Below the pieces are notes generated by a model that was given only the letters and a program-made list of their open reading frames with translations, was not told the DNA's origin and ran no database searches. 64,000 nt of DNA from Idiomarina seosinensis_A (GTDB lineage: Bacteria > Pseudomonadota > Gammaproteobacteria > Enterobacterales > Alteromonadaceae). Location of the stretch: NCBI RefSeq assembly GCF_044797955.1, contig NZ_CP085211.1, forward strand, positions 62,001 to 126,000, written 5' to 3'. Numbering within the stretch: the stretch's first letter is position 1; each line of letters begins with the position of its first letter. This document shows positions 37,465-46,608 of the stretch, one piece after another. The translations under genes were made by a program, and so were the position numbers.

Positions 37465-38224
37465 GCGCATTGCCGATGCTTGCCGGCAACTTGGTTTATA
37501 CGCCTTGCCCGAAGCTTGGCCATCGATAGCTGAGCATCACATCGCCCAAGAGGGCTCGTATGCGGACTTCATCGAGAAGCTCTTAGCTGAAGAGCTTAAA
37601 GCCAAAACACAACGCACCAAGGCGACTCTGCTCAAGTTCGCTGGCTTACCAAACATAAAAACGCTTGAGGAGTATGATTTTAACTTCGCCAGCGGCGTAC
37701 CCAAAGCACAGCTGACAGAGCTGTCTGGCCTGAGCTTTATCGAACGGCATGAGAACGTAGTAATGCTCGGGCCAAGTGGCGTGGGTAAAACGCACCTGGC
37801 CATTGCGCTTGGGTACAAGGCCATCATGGCCAGCACGAAAGTGCGCTTTATAACCGCGGCAGATCTGATGCTGCAACTGGCGACAGCGCATAATCAAGGC
37901 AAGCTAAAAACGTACCTACAGCGCGTTGTAATGAGTCCAAAGTTGCTCATCATCGATGAAATCGGCTACCTACCGTTCGGCCGCGAGGAAGCAAATCTGT
38001 TCTTTAACGTGGTCGCAAAACGCTATGAACGCGGCAGCACATTACTGACCAGCAACTTACCGTTTAGCCAGTGGGCAGGTGCATTCGCGAACGACACAAC
38101 ATTAACAGCCGCGATGCTAGACCGCCTGTTGCACCATTGCCATGTGATTCAAATTAGTGGTGAGAGCTATCGGTTGAAGGACAAAAAGAAGATAGGTATT
38201 GCACCGATACTCGGTGAAATTTAA
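37448..38224 (+). CDS. istB: IS21-family ATPase IstB
   Basis: 258 residues from ATG 37448 (AGGTGG upstream). AAA+ helper of IstA that selects the target. Walker A is GPSGVGKTHLA, Walker B is LLIIDEIGYLPF, and the sensor region TLLTSNLPFSQW follows. An earlier in-frame start at 37418 falls inside istA and is not needed. Confidence 0.95.
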   Translation: MNLQSERIADACRQLGLYALPEAWPSIAEHHIAQEGSYADFIEKLLAEELKAKTQRTKATLLKFAGLPNIKTLEEYDFNFASGVPKAQLTELSGLSFIERHENVVMLGPSGVGKTHLAIALGYKAIMASTKVRFITAADLMLQLATAHNQGKLKTYLQRVVMSPKLLIIDEIGYLPFGREEANLFFNVVAKRYERGSTLLTSNLPFSQWAGAFANDTTLTAAMLDRLLHHCHVIQISGESYRLKDKKKIGIAPILGEI

Positions 38225-38314
38225 CCCCAAGGGGGGTCAAAATTAGATTGCCGAATTAACCCCAAAGGGGGTCAAATTTAAACTGCCGTTGACAACGTTC
38301 GATCGCCTGATATC

Positions 38315-38602
38315 TCAGGACGACTCTTTTGCGAAGAACGTTGCCGCTTCGCGCAAAAAATCACGCTCCTTTTTTATTCGTGCCAGTTCACGTTTAAGCC
38401 GGGCAACCTCTTCATCACGCGGCGTGCCTGAGCCTTTGTGAGCACTACCGGGCGCTTCTTCTAACTCACGCTTCCAGCGGGACAGCATATTCGGATTAAC
38501 ACCAATCTCTAATGCTACCTGTCGGCAGCTGACGCCAGGTTGTCGAGTCTGCTCAACGGCTTCTCGTTTAAATTCTGTACTGTACTTTCTTCGTTTGGTC
38601 AT
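38315..38602 (-). CDS. IS3 transposase OrfA
   Basis: 95 residues from ATG 38602 (AAGGAG upstream). A helix-turn-helix (GVSCRQVALEIGVNPNMLSRW) is followed by a leucine-zipper-like coiled coil (EEVARLKRELARIKKERDFL). A slippery AAAAAAG at 38375-38369, followed by a GGAG, is where IS3 elements make the -1 frameshift to the OrfAB transposase. OrfA itself is intact although OrfB is displaced. Confidence 0.9.
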   Translation of the reverse strand: MTKRRKYSTEFKREAVEQTRQPGVSCRQVALEIGVNPNMLSRWKRELEEAPGSAHKGSGTPRDEEVARLKRELARIKKERDFLREAATFFAKESS

Positions 38603-38666
38603 GAACACTCCTTATGGGCATATTATGCCTCTTTATGGATGTGTCCGTAAAATCTGGGTAGAACCC

Positions 38667-38913
38667 GTCGGCTTCATCGGACATTATGTACGCTCAGGCG
38701 AATAGCCCTAAGCTCACCGCAACTGATATTCAAATAGTGCGAGCGGCCTGTTTACCCTGATACAACGTGTCGAGAAAAATCAGGCCTTACCACTGTTGAT
38801 CCGTGATTCGTGTTCCCGGCACAGTGAACTCCCTCCGTTCTGCTGTGCCGAACCTTATCAGATCAACCGGCCAAGATAATTGCCGCTAGACCGGCCACCG
38901 TAATTGTCGCTCA
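38667..38913 (-). mobile_element. Relic of the 5' end of a second IS21-type element
   Basis: Two tandem 21-base copies of ACCGGCCA--TAATTG-CGC (38866-38886 and 38890-38910) are the repeated terminal motif of an IS21-like end. Inside, a GTG at 38822 behind GGGAG opens a frame reading VPGTRITDQQW and then a stop. This matches the usual IstA N-terminus but is already broken. The rest is missing, apparently removed where the IS3 element begins. Confidence 0.6.
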
Positions 38914-39128
38914 ATACTTATGACCGTATGATTTTTAAAAGAGCCCTGAATCCAATAACCAACGCTTATACCCAAGCGATCCGTTAGCTCTGCTTTCAGG
39001 AACTTCAGCAAGTTGTCTTTTTCTTGCCGTGCACCGTCAACCTGCTCTTTCAAAAGCGTGATTCTTTTTGCTAAGGTTATTTTATCTTGATCAGCTGAAT
39101 AAAAGGCTGCACTAAAGTCCGTTTTCAT
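38886..39128 (-). pseudogene. Truncated nucleotidyltransferase, CD-NTase/DncV-like N-terminus
   Basis: It starts 9 bases after hsdR behind a good AAAGGAA and so belongs to the restriction operon. The first ~70 residues look like the N-terminus of a CBASS-type cyclic nucleotide synthase. A helical lead is followed by YWIQGSFKNHTVI (residues 58-70), equivalent to the FWTQGSFQYDT strand-turn holding the G-S nucleotide motif. The last 10 codons (ERQLRWPV) come from the IS21-type relic, and the catalytic aspartates and all downstream domains are lost. The family call rests on one motif plus its position and is tentative. Confidence 0.5.
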
Positions 39129-39137
39129 ACTATTCCT

Positions 39138-42101
39138 TTAGTAATACTCTTTGATGTATGCATAGGCCTTATCAAAAAGCACTTGGTCCTTATGAAGTTG
39201 ATATTTGAGTAACGCCTTACGCAGCGACTTTTGAACTTCCCGCTCACCTCCAACCGTGTCCTGCCAGCCGGGGAAGTTCACCACACGAACAATCGCATCA
39301 ATATCAGTTACGATTCGTTCTACAACTGCTGGTGTTTGATCGTTTTTAAGTTCGAGGAATAGCTCTGTTAGCGCCGCCTTAGGCGACTTCTGCTGAAGCT
39401 CTTCTTCAAGCGCCTTCTCTGCTTTAACGGTATCTTTTGCTATTGCACAGAGCTCTTTAACGAACTCTATCGAGCTGATAAGCCCTTTTTCTGCTTTGTC
39501 ACGTAATGCCTCTAAGCGTTCACTCAGCTTTTTAAACTCTCCACCCGAATGCTTTTTGAAGCGCTGGATAAGATCTTTTTCAAGTTGCTTAACTTTTTTG
39601 GGGTCTGGATTATTGAAAATACTCTCTATAACGTCAGCATCCAATGAAAACTCTTCAAGCGTATGCACGTCGCCAACGTGAATATTCTCGTGGATAAGTT
39701 GTGTTGTTTGTGCGCCAAGCGCTAGCCAAAGCATTTTCCCAACATTATCCGACGCAGGTTTAACTGACTCGAACACTTGGGCCAACCACTTATAGTCTTC
39801 ATTGTAGATGTCCAACACGCTATCGGGAGAGAGTGATTCCCAAAGCTTTGCCAGATACTTAAAGTCCTTGGCGAAAGCATCCTTTTTTTCATCGGTGTTG
39901 ATAGCATTTTGCGCAGCCTCTAAACCTTCAAACCCTTCCAGGGTTCTATCTACTCCGTCAAAATGCTGCAATGCCTCAGCCATCGCCTGTGGTAACCGAG
40001 AGCGTAATTCCCCAAGGTTAGTAATGATTTGTTTTACGCTTAACTCATCAAATTCCAGTGCTTTCGCCGCATCATCAAACACACCAAAGTAATCGACAAT
40101 GCAGCCAAATGTCTTTTGCGGATATAAACGGTTAGTACGGCAGATTGCCTGAAGAAGAGTATGGTCTTTTAACGACTTGTCCAAATACATGGTTTGGCAA
40201 ATCGGTGCATCAAAGCCGGTTAGCAGCTTGGCGGTTACGATGATGAATTTCAGCTCTGACTTGGCATCGTTGTACTCATCCACCACCTTTTCTTGCTGGC
40301 TTTTATCTAATGCCCACTTTTGTTTGAATTCAAAGGCATCATTAGCGGTAGTGGAGATCACCACTTTACTGGCTTCGGTAGGGAAGTGTTTATCCAGCTC
40401 TTCTTTATACTGCACACAGGCATGGCGATCAGGCGTTACTATCATCGCTTTAAAGCCATGCGGGGCTACTTTGGCTTTAAAATGCTCTGCAATGTCTTTA
40501 ACTATTTTCTCAATACGCTCGGGCGACTTTAAAAACGCCGACATCTTGGCAGACTTTTTATTAAGCTCATCTGCTTCTTCGTCCGTTAAGGCCGCACTTT
40601 CTTTAAACTCTTCAAAGGCTCTATCAAGTGCTTCTTTGTCTACATGCACATCAACCAGCCTCGGCTCAAAGTGCAAGGGTAGTGTAGCCTCGTCACGGAT
40701 AGAGTCGTGGAAGGTATAGCGCGACATATAGCCGCCTTTGTCCTCTTCAGCACCAAAGGCCCAGAAAGTGTTCTTATCCGCTTTGTTTACCGGGGTTCCC
40801 GTTAAACCAAACAAGAATGCATTTGGCAGTGCGGCACGCATTTGCCGACCTAAATCGCCTTCCTGCGTGCGGTGTGCCTCGTCCACCAATAGAATGATAT
40901 TTTCTCGCTCATTCATATTGGGTTTGGCATCACGGAATTTGTGGATCATCGAAATAATGATCTTACGGGTATCCCGCTCCAACATATTTTGTAGCTCTTT
41001 AATGCTATCGGTAGTCTCGACGTTGGCAATATCTGCCGCATTAAAGGTGCCACTGATCTGTGTATCTAGGTCGGTTCTATCTACCAGCACAATAACGGTG
41101 GGGCTTTTAAGCTCTGGCGCGCGGCGCAGTTTTTGCGCCGCAAATACCATCAGAAGAGACTTGCCAGAACCTTGGAAGTGCCAAATTAGGCCTTTTTTAA
41201 TTCTACCGTCGATAACCCGCTGAACAATTTTGTTCGCCCCTTCATACTGCTGAAAACGCGGTATTACCTTCATGCGTTGCTTCTTTTTGTTTGTGTTAAA
41301 CAACGAGAAGTTACGCATGATATCCAGCAAGCGGGCAGGGCTTAGAAGATCACTTAACTCGCGACCAATTTCTGCCAAGCCAAGGGCTTTTGACAGCTGA
41401 TTATCGTTATCTTCTATGCGCCACGGTGCCCAAAACTCCAATGGGCAGCGAATAGCACCGTAGAACAACTCTTTGCCTTCCGTCGCAAAAGACAAGATAT
41501 TTGGCACGAACAGTTGCGGAACAGAGTTTTCGTAGACTTGATGTATCTCGTGTGCGCCATCTAACCAGCTAATCGAGGGCCGAATAGGGGTTTTAGCTTC
41601 CCCAACCACCACAGGAATGCCATTAATCATCAACACGACATCAGGTATCTTGGTTTCCCGGTGATGAACCCGAAACTGATTGGTAACGATATAGCTGTTT
41701 TGGGTCAGGTCATCAAAGTCGATGAGTTTAACAGGCACATGGCGATTATTCTCACCAAAAGGCATGGTCTTTTCGCCTGTCATCCAAGCAAAAAATTCTT
41801 CGTTGGCCTTAACTAAACCAATCTGACTTACCGAAATTAAAATTGCACGGAGCTTATGTATTACCTCATCCGCTAAGCTGGGGGTAGCTGCAATTTCAGG
41901 GTTAAGGCTAATTAGCGCTTTAACCAATTCAGCTTCAACCAGTACCTCATTAACGCCGCGCTTTAGCTCTTCAGCAGACTGAAACTGCCACTTCACGCCA
42001 AACGCTTTATGAGGTTCTTGCACCTGTTTGGTGTTTAAATTAACACCGCTCAACTGATGGATGATGTAGTGTTCCACACTATTTGATTCGGTAAACCCCA
42101 T
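39138..42101 (-). CDS. hsdR: Type I restriction endonuclease subunit R
   Basis: Motor and nuclease subunit, 987 residues. The PD-ExK nuclease is at the N-terminus: Asp154 in PDVVLMING and Glu168-x-Lys170 in VVGEAKT. The SF2 translocase follows with Walker A FQGSGKSL (~309-316), DEAH (407-410), FGLTGTP and motif VI QAICRTNR. A helical C-terminal part contacts the methyltransferase. It lies 2 bases after hsdS, and all motifs are intact, so restriction should work. Convergent long reading frames on the other strand are shadows. Confidence 0.96.
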   Translation of the reverse strand: MGFTESNSVEHYIIHQLSGVNLNTKQVQEPHKAFGVKWQFQSAEELKRGVNEVLVEAELVKALISLNPEIAATPSLADEVIHKLRAILISVSQIGLVKANEEFFAWMTGEKTMPFGENNRHVPVKLIDFDDLTQNSYIVTNQFRVHHRETKIPDVVLMINGIPVVVGEAKTPIRPSISWLDGAHEIHQVYENSVPQLFVPNILSFATEGKELFYGAIRCPLEFWAPWRIEDNDNQLSKALGLAEIGRELSDLLSPARLLDIMRNFSLFNTNKKKQRMKVIPRFQQYEGANKIVQRVIDGRIKKGLIWHFQGSGKSLLMVFAAQKLRRAPELKSPTVIVLVDRTDLDTQISGTFNAADIANVETTDSIKELQNMLERDTRKIIISMIHKFRDAKPNMNERENIILLVDEAHRTQEGDLGRQMRAALPNAFLFGLTGTPVNKADKNTFWAFGAEEDKGGYMSRYTFHDSIRDEATLPLHFEPRLVDVHVDKEALDRAFEEFKESAALTDEEADELNKKSAKMSAFLKSPERIEKIVKDIAEHFKAKVAPHGFKAMIVTPDRHACVQYKEELDKHFPTEASKVVISTTANDAFEFKQKWALDKSQQEKVVDEYNDAKSELKFIIVTAKLLTGFDAPICQTMYLDKSLKDHTLLQAICRTNRLYPQKTFGCIVDYFGVFDDAAKALEFDELSVKQIITNLGELRSRLPQAMAEALQHFDGVDRTLEGFEGLEAAQNAINTDEKKDAFAKDFKYLAKLWESLSPDSVLDIYNEDYKWLAQVFESVKPASDNVGKMLWLALGAQTTQLIHENIHVGDVHTLEEFSLDADVIESIFNNPDPKKVKQLEKDLIQRFKKHSGGEFKKLSERLEALRDKAEKGLISSIEFVKELCAIAKDTVKAEKALEEELQQKSPKAALTELFLELKNDQTPAVVERIVTDIDAIVRVVNFPGWQDTVGGEREVQKSLRKALLKYQLHKDQVLFDKAYAYIKEYY

Positions 42102-42103
42102 AA

Positions 42104-43282
42104 CTAAAACACCTGATTAATTATTGATTTTTGCAAACTGAATATTTTTTCTTCTAATTTGTGAAGCCTTGATATATTAGATTCGACTTCGTCCAATAGT
42201 TTTGCAAGATTATCCTGTTCATCTTTATTGTTGGGCAACGCAACCTTGAACAACCCCAAGTCATCAGAAGTTATTGCCGGATAAGTTGTTCCTGTCATCA
42301 TTCTTTCGCAGAATCTTAAAAATCTATTAGAAAAAAATTGATGAAACAAAAACCTACTATTTATTCTATCACCAGCCACAACAACTGCTGTTCCAGTCGA
42401 AGAAATAACATCATACGCATCTTCAATAAACACAATGTTTTTCTGATAAGGTCGAACTAAAGCTATTATCGAAGATTTATTTTCTACTACTCGCTTAGCT
42501 CTACTTGGTGCTTCTGCATACTTAATTTTTTTCATTTCGCCAAGTATCTTTGGAGCGGTAATTGAAGTTAAATCTAAGTATCTAAACTGATAATTTTTTG
42601 GCGTTTTTGAGCCAAGAGTTTTTCTATTTATTTTAGATATGTCTTTCAACGGCTTAAGAGACCAGCCACTTTTTAACTCTGAAGAAAAATCATTCAACAA
42701 CGATTCATAATAAGTAGAAACTTTTTTTAAGCTATTCTTGATATTCTCAAAGTAATGACCTTGAGATTCAAGCAGGTTAACAATTTCAGCTTGAATAGCT
42801 TCAGGTGGTAATAGAAATTCATATCCTGCCAGATCTTTCCAATTAACATAAGGGTTTACAGAGCCTTTAGAGTTAATTATTGAATGCTGAGTAAACCCTT
42901 CAGAAAGCATTATAAATGGCAGCAACCGTCTATCGATCAGTTTCTCATTCGCTTTAATGACAAAAGTAGTGTTTGATGTAATACCATCAAAAGGAGCTAC
43001 CACCACTTTTCTCAGATAAGTACGACGCGAGCCATATAAGATATCACCTTCTTCAAATTTGCGAATAAATGCTGGCCCAAGGTACTCATCTTTTAATTCA
43101 CCCCATTCACGGAGATGGATATCTTCAGAATACATATGCTCGCCTTTGACATAGCGAGTTAACTCAGTATTGTCTCGGTCAACTGTCTTCTTTTGTTGGA
43201 TAGCAACATCACCAAATTTAACTAACTGCCAACCACTTCGATCAAGGTTTAATTCAGCAACTTTTTCGAAAATATCACTCAT
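42104..43282 (-). CDS. hsdS: Type I restriction specificity subunit S
   Basis: 392 residues with two target recognition domains. The first runs to about residue 165 (ends in NPYVNWKDLAGYEFLLPP) and the second from about 205 to 365 (ends in YPAITSDDLGLFKVALP). Each is followed by a coiled-coil spacer (EIVNLLESQGHYFENI... and NLAKLLDEVESNISRL). The DNA target cannot be read from the sequence. It is distinctly more AT-rich than its neighbours, as is common for S genes. The start overlaps the upstream M gene stop by one base. Confidence 0.94.
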   Translation of the reverse strand: MSDIFEKVAELNLDRSGWQLVKFGDVAIQQKKTVDRDNTELTRYVKGEHMYSEDIHLREWGELKDEYLGPAFIRKFEEGDILYGSRRTYLRKVVVAPFDGITSNTTFVIKANEKLIDRRLLPFIMLSEGFTQHSIINSKGSVNPYVNWKDLAGYEFLLPPEAIQAEIVNLLESQGHYFENIKNSLKKVSTYYESLLNDFSSELKSGWSLKPLKDISKINRKTLGSKTPKNYQFRYLDLTSITAPKILGEMKKIKYAEAPSRAKRVVENKSSIIALVRPYQKNIVFIEDAYDVISSTGTAVVVAGDRINSRFLFHQFFSNRFLRFCERMMTGTTYPAITSDDLGLFKVALPNNKDEQDNLAKLLDEVESNISRLHKLEEKIFSLQKSIINQVF

Positions 43283-44742
43283 TAATTCGCTGCCTCTAAT
43301 AATTTACTCATTGATTCTTTGAGGTTTTGAGAAGCCTGTTCCCAATCTTTCAGTGCTGTTGCAAAGCAGATCTCTCCATCAGAGTTATCTTGCTTAACAT
43401 AAAAGTTAATATTCATATTGCCGTCGAGAGCAAGAATTTCTTCGTTCGTTGCAACCTTCGAATAATGTGGAATATCAGTGAAATCAGCATACGCTTGGTA
43501 AAGCTTATTAATGTGCTCATTGGTCAGGTATGCCAAACCTTTGTTGTCAACGACATCATATTTTCCATTAACAAATAAGACCTTACCTTTCCTGTTCTGG
43601 GGTTTATTCGTGTTGCCGACGAGAATCATTGCTTCCATAGGTGAGTTGTAAAAAAGGTTTGCGCCCAATCCGATGACTGCTTCAATTTGGTCTGACTCAA
43701 TCATTTTGCGTCGCATTGCAGCTTCGGCGTCCCTAAACAATATTCCGTGAGGCCAGAGGATGGCAAAGCGTCCATTTTCAGAATCTAAGCTCTTTTGAAT
43801 ATGCTGTTGGAATGCATAATCAGCACAACCTTGCGGTGGTGTACCCCAGAGGTTTCTGCCATAGGGATCGTTTTCAAATGCTGCACGATCCCAAGATTTA
43901 ATCGAGTAAGGCGGGTTAGCAAGGATAACGTTAAACTTTTTCAGTTCATCATTTTCCAGTAAGCCCGGATTTGACAAGGTGTTACCACGCACAATTTTGA
44001 ACTCTTCAATACCATGCATAAACAAGTTCATACGAGCGATAGCAGAAGTGAGAAGGTTTATCTCCTGCCCATATAACTTAAGGGTGCGGTATTCCTTGTC
44101 TTCCTCTTTTAAGTGCAGCGCACAGTTAAGTAGCAGCCCACCTGAACCGCAGGTTGGGTCGTACACAGATTCACCTGGTTGCGGATCCATGATCATGGTC
44201 ATTAACTTTACTACGGTGCGATTAGTGTAAAACTCCGCAGCCGTATGGCCGCTGTCATCAGCGAACTTTTTAATTAGGTATTCGTAGGCGTTACCGAGCT
44301 TATCGTCAGGTACATTGGTTAAGTTCAGTTTGTGCTGGGAATAATGTTCGATCAGCTCAATAAGCATAGCGTCAGACAGGCGCTCCTTATTGGTCCAACT
44401 GGCATCGCCAAATATGCCTTCTAGCGTGTCAGGGTTAGCCTGTTCAATCGCGCGCATCGCATTTTGCAGTGCTTGACCGACATTGGTGGTCACTTCACGC
44501 ACATCTTTCCAGTGCGCGCCATCTGGTATCTGGAAATGGTGGTTTTCTGCAAACGCAGCATATTCCATATCACCACCGCTTTCTGCCAATGCATTTTCGA
44601 ACTCTTCGTCGTAAACATCTGAAATCCGCTTAAAAAATAGCAACGGAAAGATGTACTGTTTGTAGTCTCCGGCATCAATAGTGCCGCGCAATGTGGTTGC
44701 CGCATCCCAAAGATATTTTTCAAGTTCTTGTTGAGTCATCAT
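43282..44742 (-). CDS. hsdM: Type I restriction modification methyltransferase subunit M (second copy)
   Basis: 486-residue N6-adenine methyltransferase. An N-terminal helical domain (LFFKRISDVYDEEF) is followed by SAM motif I DPTCGSGG (195-202) and catalytic motif IV NPPY (276-279). It is complete and clearly related to the gene just upstream, roughly half identical by eye, yet divergent along its whole length. Its ATG overlaps the stop of the first M gene (ATGA), and its stop overlaps hsdS. Two M proteins in one operon is unusual. Confidence 0.95.
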   Translation of the reverse strand: MMTQQELEKYLWDAATTLRGTIDAGDYKQYIFPLLFFKRISDVYDEEFENALAESGGDMEYAAFAENHHFQIPDGAHWKDVREVTTNVGQALQNAMRAIEQANPDTLEGIFGDASWTNKERLSDAMLIELIEHYSQHKLNLTNVPDDKLGNAYEYLIKKFADDSGHTAAEFYTNRTVVKLMTMIMDPQPGESVYDPTCGSGGLLLNCALHLKEEDKEYRTLKLYGQEINLLTSAIARMNLFMHGIEEFKIVRGNTLSNPGLLENDELKKFNVILANPPYSIKSWDRAAFENDPYGRNLWGTPPQGCADYAFQQHIQKSLDSENGRFAILWPHGILFRDAEAAMRRKMIESDQIEAVIGLGANLFYNSPMEAMILVGNTNKPQNRKGKVLFVNGKYDVVDNKGLAYLTNEHINKLYQAYADFTDIPHYSKVATNEEILALDGNMNINFYVKQDNSDGEICFATALKDWEQASQNLKESMSKLLEAAN

Positions 44743-46223
44743 TGAACAAACTGCTCCAATACCTTTTTAAACTTCTCTTCCGCTTCTACGCTGGCTTCCC
44801 ATGCCTGCTTCAAGTCGGCCATCGCTTCTTCAACAGACGGCAAGTTGTCATCAATAACATTTTCTACATACAACGGAATATTCAAGTTAAAATCGTTTTC
44901 TTTTATCTCTTCCAGTGATGAGACTTTGACGTAGTTTTCGACGTCTTGATTTGCGCTGTACCAACTGTAAATTTGGTGAACGTGATGTGGCTCTAGATAG
45001 TTTTGCGCGCGTCCTACACGAAACTGATCAGATGCATCAATAAACAGTACTTTGCCTTTTTTCTCTATCGGTTTGTTCTGTTTGAACACCATCACACAGG
45101 CCGCCAACTGAGTACCGTAGAAAATATTGGGGCCTAAGCCAATGATAGCCTCTAACAGGTCGCTTTCTAGCAGAGCTTTACGAATTTTTCCTTCTGCTGC
45201 TTTTCGAAACAATGCGCCATGAGGAAGAACTACCGTCATACGCCCAGTGCTATTTATGGATTTCACCATGTGCTGAACCCATGCCATGTCGCCATTACCT
45301 TTAGGAGGCACACCCGCAATATTGCGACCATATGGATCATTTACCCATAAATCGGCACCCCACTCTTTTAGTGAGAAAGGAGGGTTGGCAATTACACAGT
45401 CAAAGGTCTTTAAACCGTCAGCCTCGAAAAAACGTGGCTCTCTTAATGTATCGCCGCGCAAGATTTCAAAGTCCTCTATGCCATGTAAGAACATATTCAT
45501 TCTGGCAATAGAGCTTGATGTCAGATTCTTTTCCTGACCGTAGAGTTTTAAAGTTCGGTAGTCTTCGTTGATTTCTTTTAGGTGATCAACACATTCGAGC
45601 AACATTCCTCCCGTGCCACACGCAGGGTCGTATATGGTTTCACCTTCGTGTGGGTCTAAAATCAGCCCGAGAAGGTGTACTACCGAGCGCGGAGTATAAA
45701 ATTCACCTGCCTTTTTGTTGGTTAAATCAGCAAAGTGCTTAATCAGGTACTCGTAAGCATTACCTAGCATGTCGGGATCAACATTTTGATTGCCAAGGGT
45801 GTACTGCGAGAAGTGCTCAATCAGGTTGATAAGAAGCTCGTCTGAAAGCTTATTTTTGTTGCTCCATTGTGCATCACCAAAAATACCATACAGAAACTCT
45901 TGGTTAGCTTGCTCTATGCCACGCAATGCTGACTCGATTGCGTTACCAACGTTCGTAGTGGTTTCGCGCACATCTTTCCAATGGCAACCTTCTGGAATCT
46001 CAAATCGGTGGAATTCGGGCAATGAGGCATATTCCACATCACCACCAGACTCCTCCATAGCAATGCGAAACTCTTCATCGTATACATCCGAAATACGTTT
46101 AAAGAAAAGCAGCGGAAATATGTAGACCTTAAAATCCGAGGCATCCACCGGGCCCTTAAGTATCCAAGCTGCCTTTGAAAGGTATTGCTCTAGTTGTGAA
46201 AGCGTTACTTTACTCGTTGTCAT
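44739..46223 (-). CDS. hsdM: Type I restriction modification methyltransferase subunit M (first copy)
   Basis: 494 residues, first gene of the operon, with AAGAAGAG 6 bases before the ATG. SAM motif I is DPACGTGG (199-206) and motif IV is NPPF (280-283), so it should be an active adenine methyltransferase. It shares LFFKRISDVYDEEF and LGNAYEYLIK with the second copy. NPPF here against NPPY there, together with other differences, shows this is not a recent tandem duplication. Confidence 0.95.
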   Translation of the reverse strand: MTTSKVTLSQLEQYLSKAAWILKGPVDASDFKVYIFPLLFFKRISDVYDEEFRIAMEESGGDVEYASLPEFHRFEIPEGCHWKDVRETTTNVGNAIESALRGIEQANQEFLYGIFGDAQWSNKNKLSDELLINLIEHFSQYTLGNQNVDPDMLGNAYEYLIKHFADLTNKKAGEFYTPRSVVHLLGLILDPHEGETIYDPACGTGGMLLECVDHLKEINEDYRTLKLYGQEKNLTSSSIARMNMFLHGIEDFEILRGDTLREPRFFEADGLKTFDCVIANPPFSLKEWGADLWVNDPYGRNIAGVPPKGNGDMAWVQHMVKSINSTGRMTVVLPHGALFRKAAEGKIRKALLESDLLEAIIGLGPNIFYGTQLAACVMVFKQNKPIEKKGKVLFIDASDQFRVGRAQNYLEPHHVHQIYSWYSANQDVENYVKVSSLEEIKENDFNLNIPLYVENVIDDNLPSVEEAMADLKQAWEASVEAEEKFKKVLEQFVQ

Positions 46224-46537
46224 TAATACTCTTCTTATTTCTAATTCACGGTTTTTAGTCGATAAGAATCATCCATCAAACATGCGATATCAACTGCGCA
46301 TTCGAGCATTCCTTTGATCTGGATTCTGTCCGTTTAAGGTTATGCACCGTATCTAGTGGATATCGCCTTCTCAGTTAACGGGAATCCAGCTTGTTATCGC
46401 TAACTAAGTGTGACCTTCAATATCCATAGGTGAGATTGCTAAATCAAAAATCAAGAAAAAGTTAATATTTAGTTACCAAGTCTACATTAATCTCTACTGT
46501 GAACTCAGGCAAGGCTGAAAACGGCAAGACTCACTTT
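46224..46537. other. Upstream region of the restriction operon
   Basis: 314 bases, AT-rich, without a supported gene. It should hold the hsdM promoter (reverse strand). I see no controller-protein gene and no clear operator repeat. It ends at the left inverted repeat of the IS element at 46538. Confidence 0.4.
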
Positions 46538-46608
46538 TGTAATCCCCCCAGAAAATCGGAGCAGTTATTAGTAGAAAATTCCGCTAAACTAAAGCAAAGG
46601 AGTTTTCT

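Larger units (their letters stand above)
36338..38294 (+). mobile_element. IS21-family insertion sequence (istA-istB)
   Basis: The element is 1957 bases long. Ends begin TGTTACCGGCAGTG (left) and TGTCAACGGCAGTT (right, complement), each followed by repeated TGACCCCC blocks typical of IS21 transposase binding sites. The target duplication is ACGT (or AACGT) on both sides, and deleting the element with one copy rejoins the IS3 OrfB frame. Both genes are intact, so it may be active. Confidence 0.92.
35484..38666 (-). mobile_element. IS3-family insertion sequence interrupted by an IS21-family element
   Basis: The imperfect terminal inverted repeats are left GGGTTCTACCC at 35484 and right its complement ending at 38666, with further matching ACGGAC inside (about 20 of 24 positions agree). 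OrfA (38315-38602) and OrfB (35500-36306) lie on the reverse strand and are separated by the IS21 element at 36338-38294. Removing that element restores a continuous OrfB frame that is -1 relative to OrfA, the normal IS3 arrangement. No 3-base target duplication is visible at the outer ends. Confidence 0.85.

Noticed and set aside
40177..40719. Long forward-strand frame of 180 codons inside hsdR
   Set aside because: It is the antisense shadow of the HsdR helicase domain, with serine-rich low-information sequence and no start signal.
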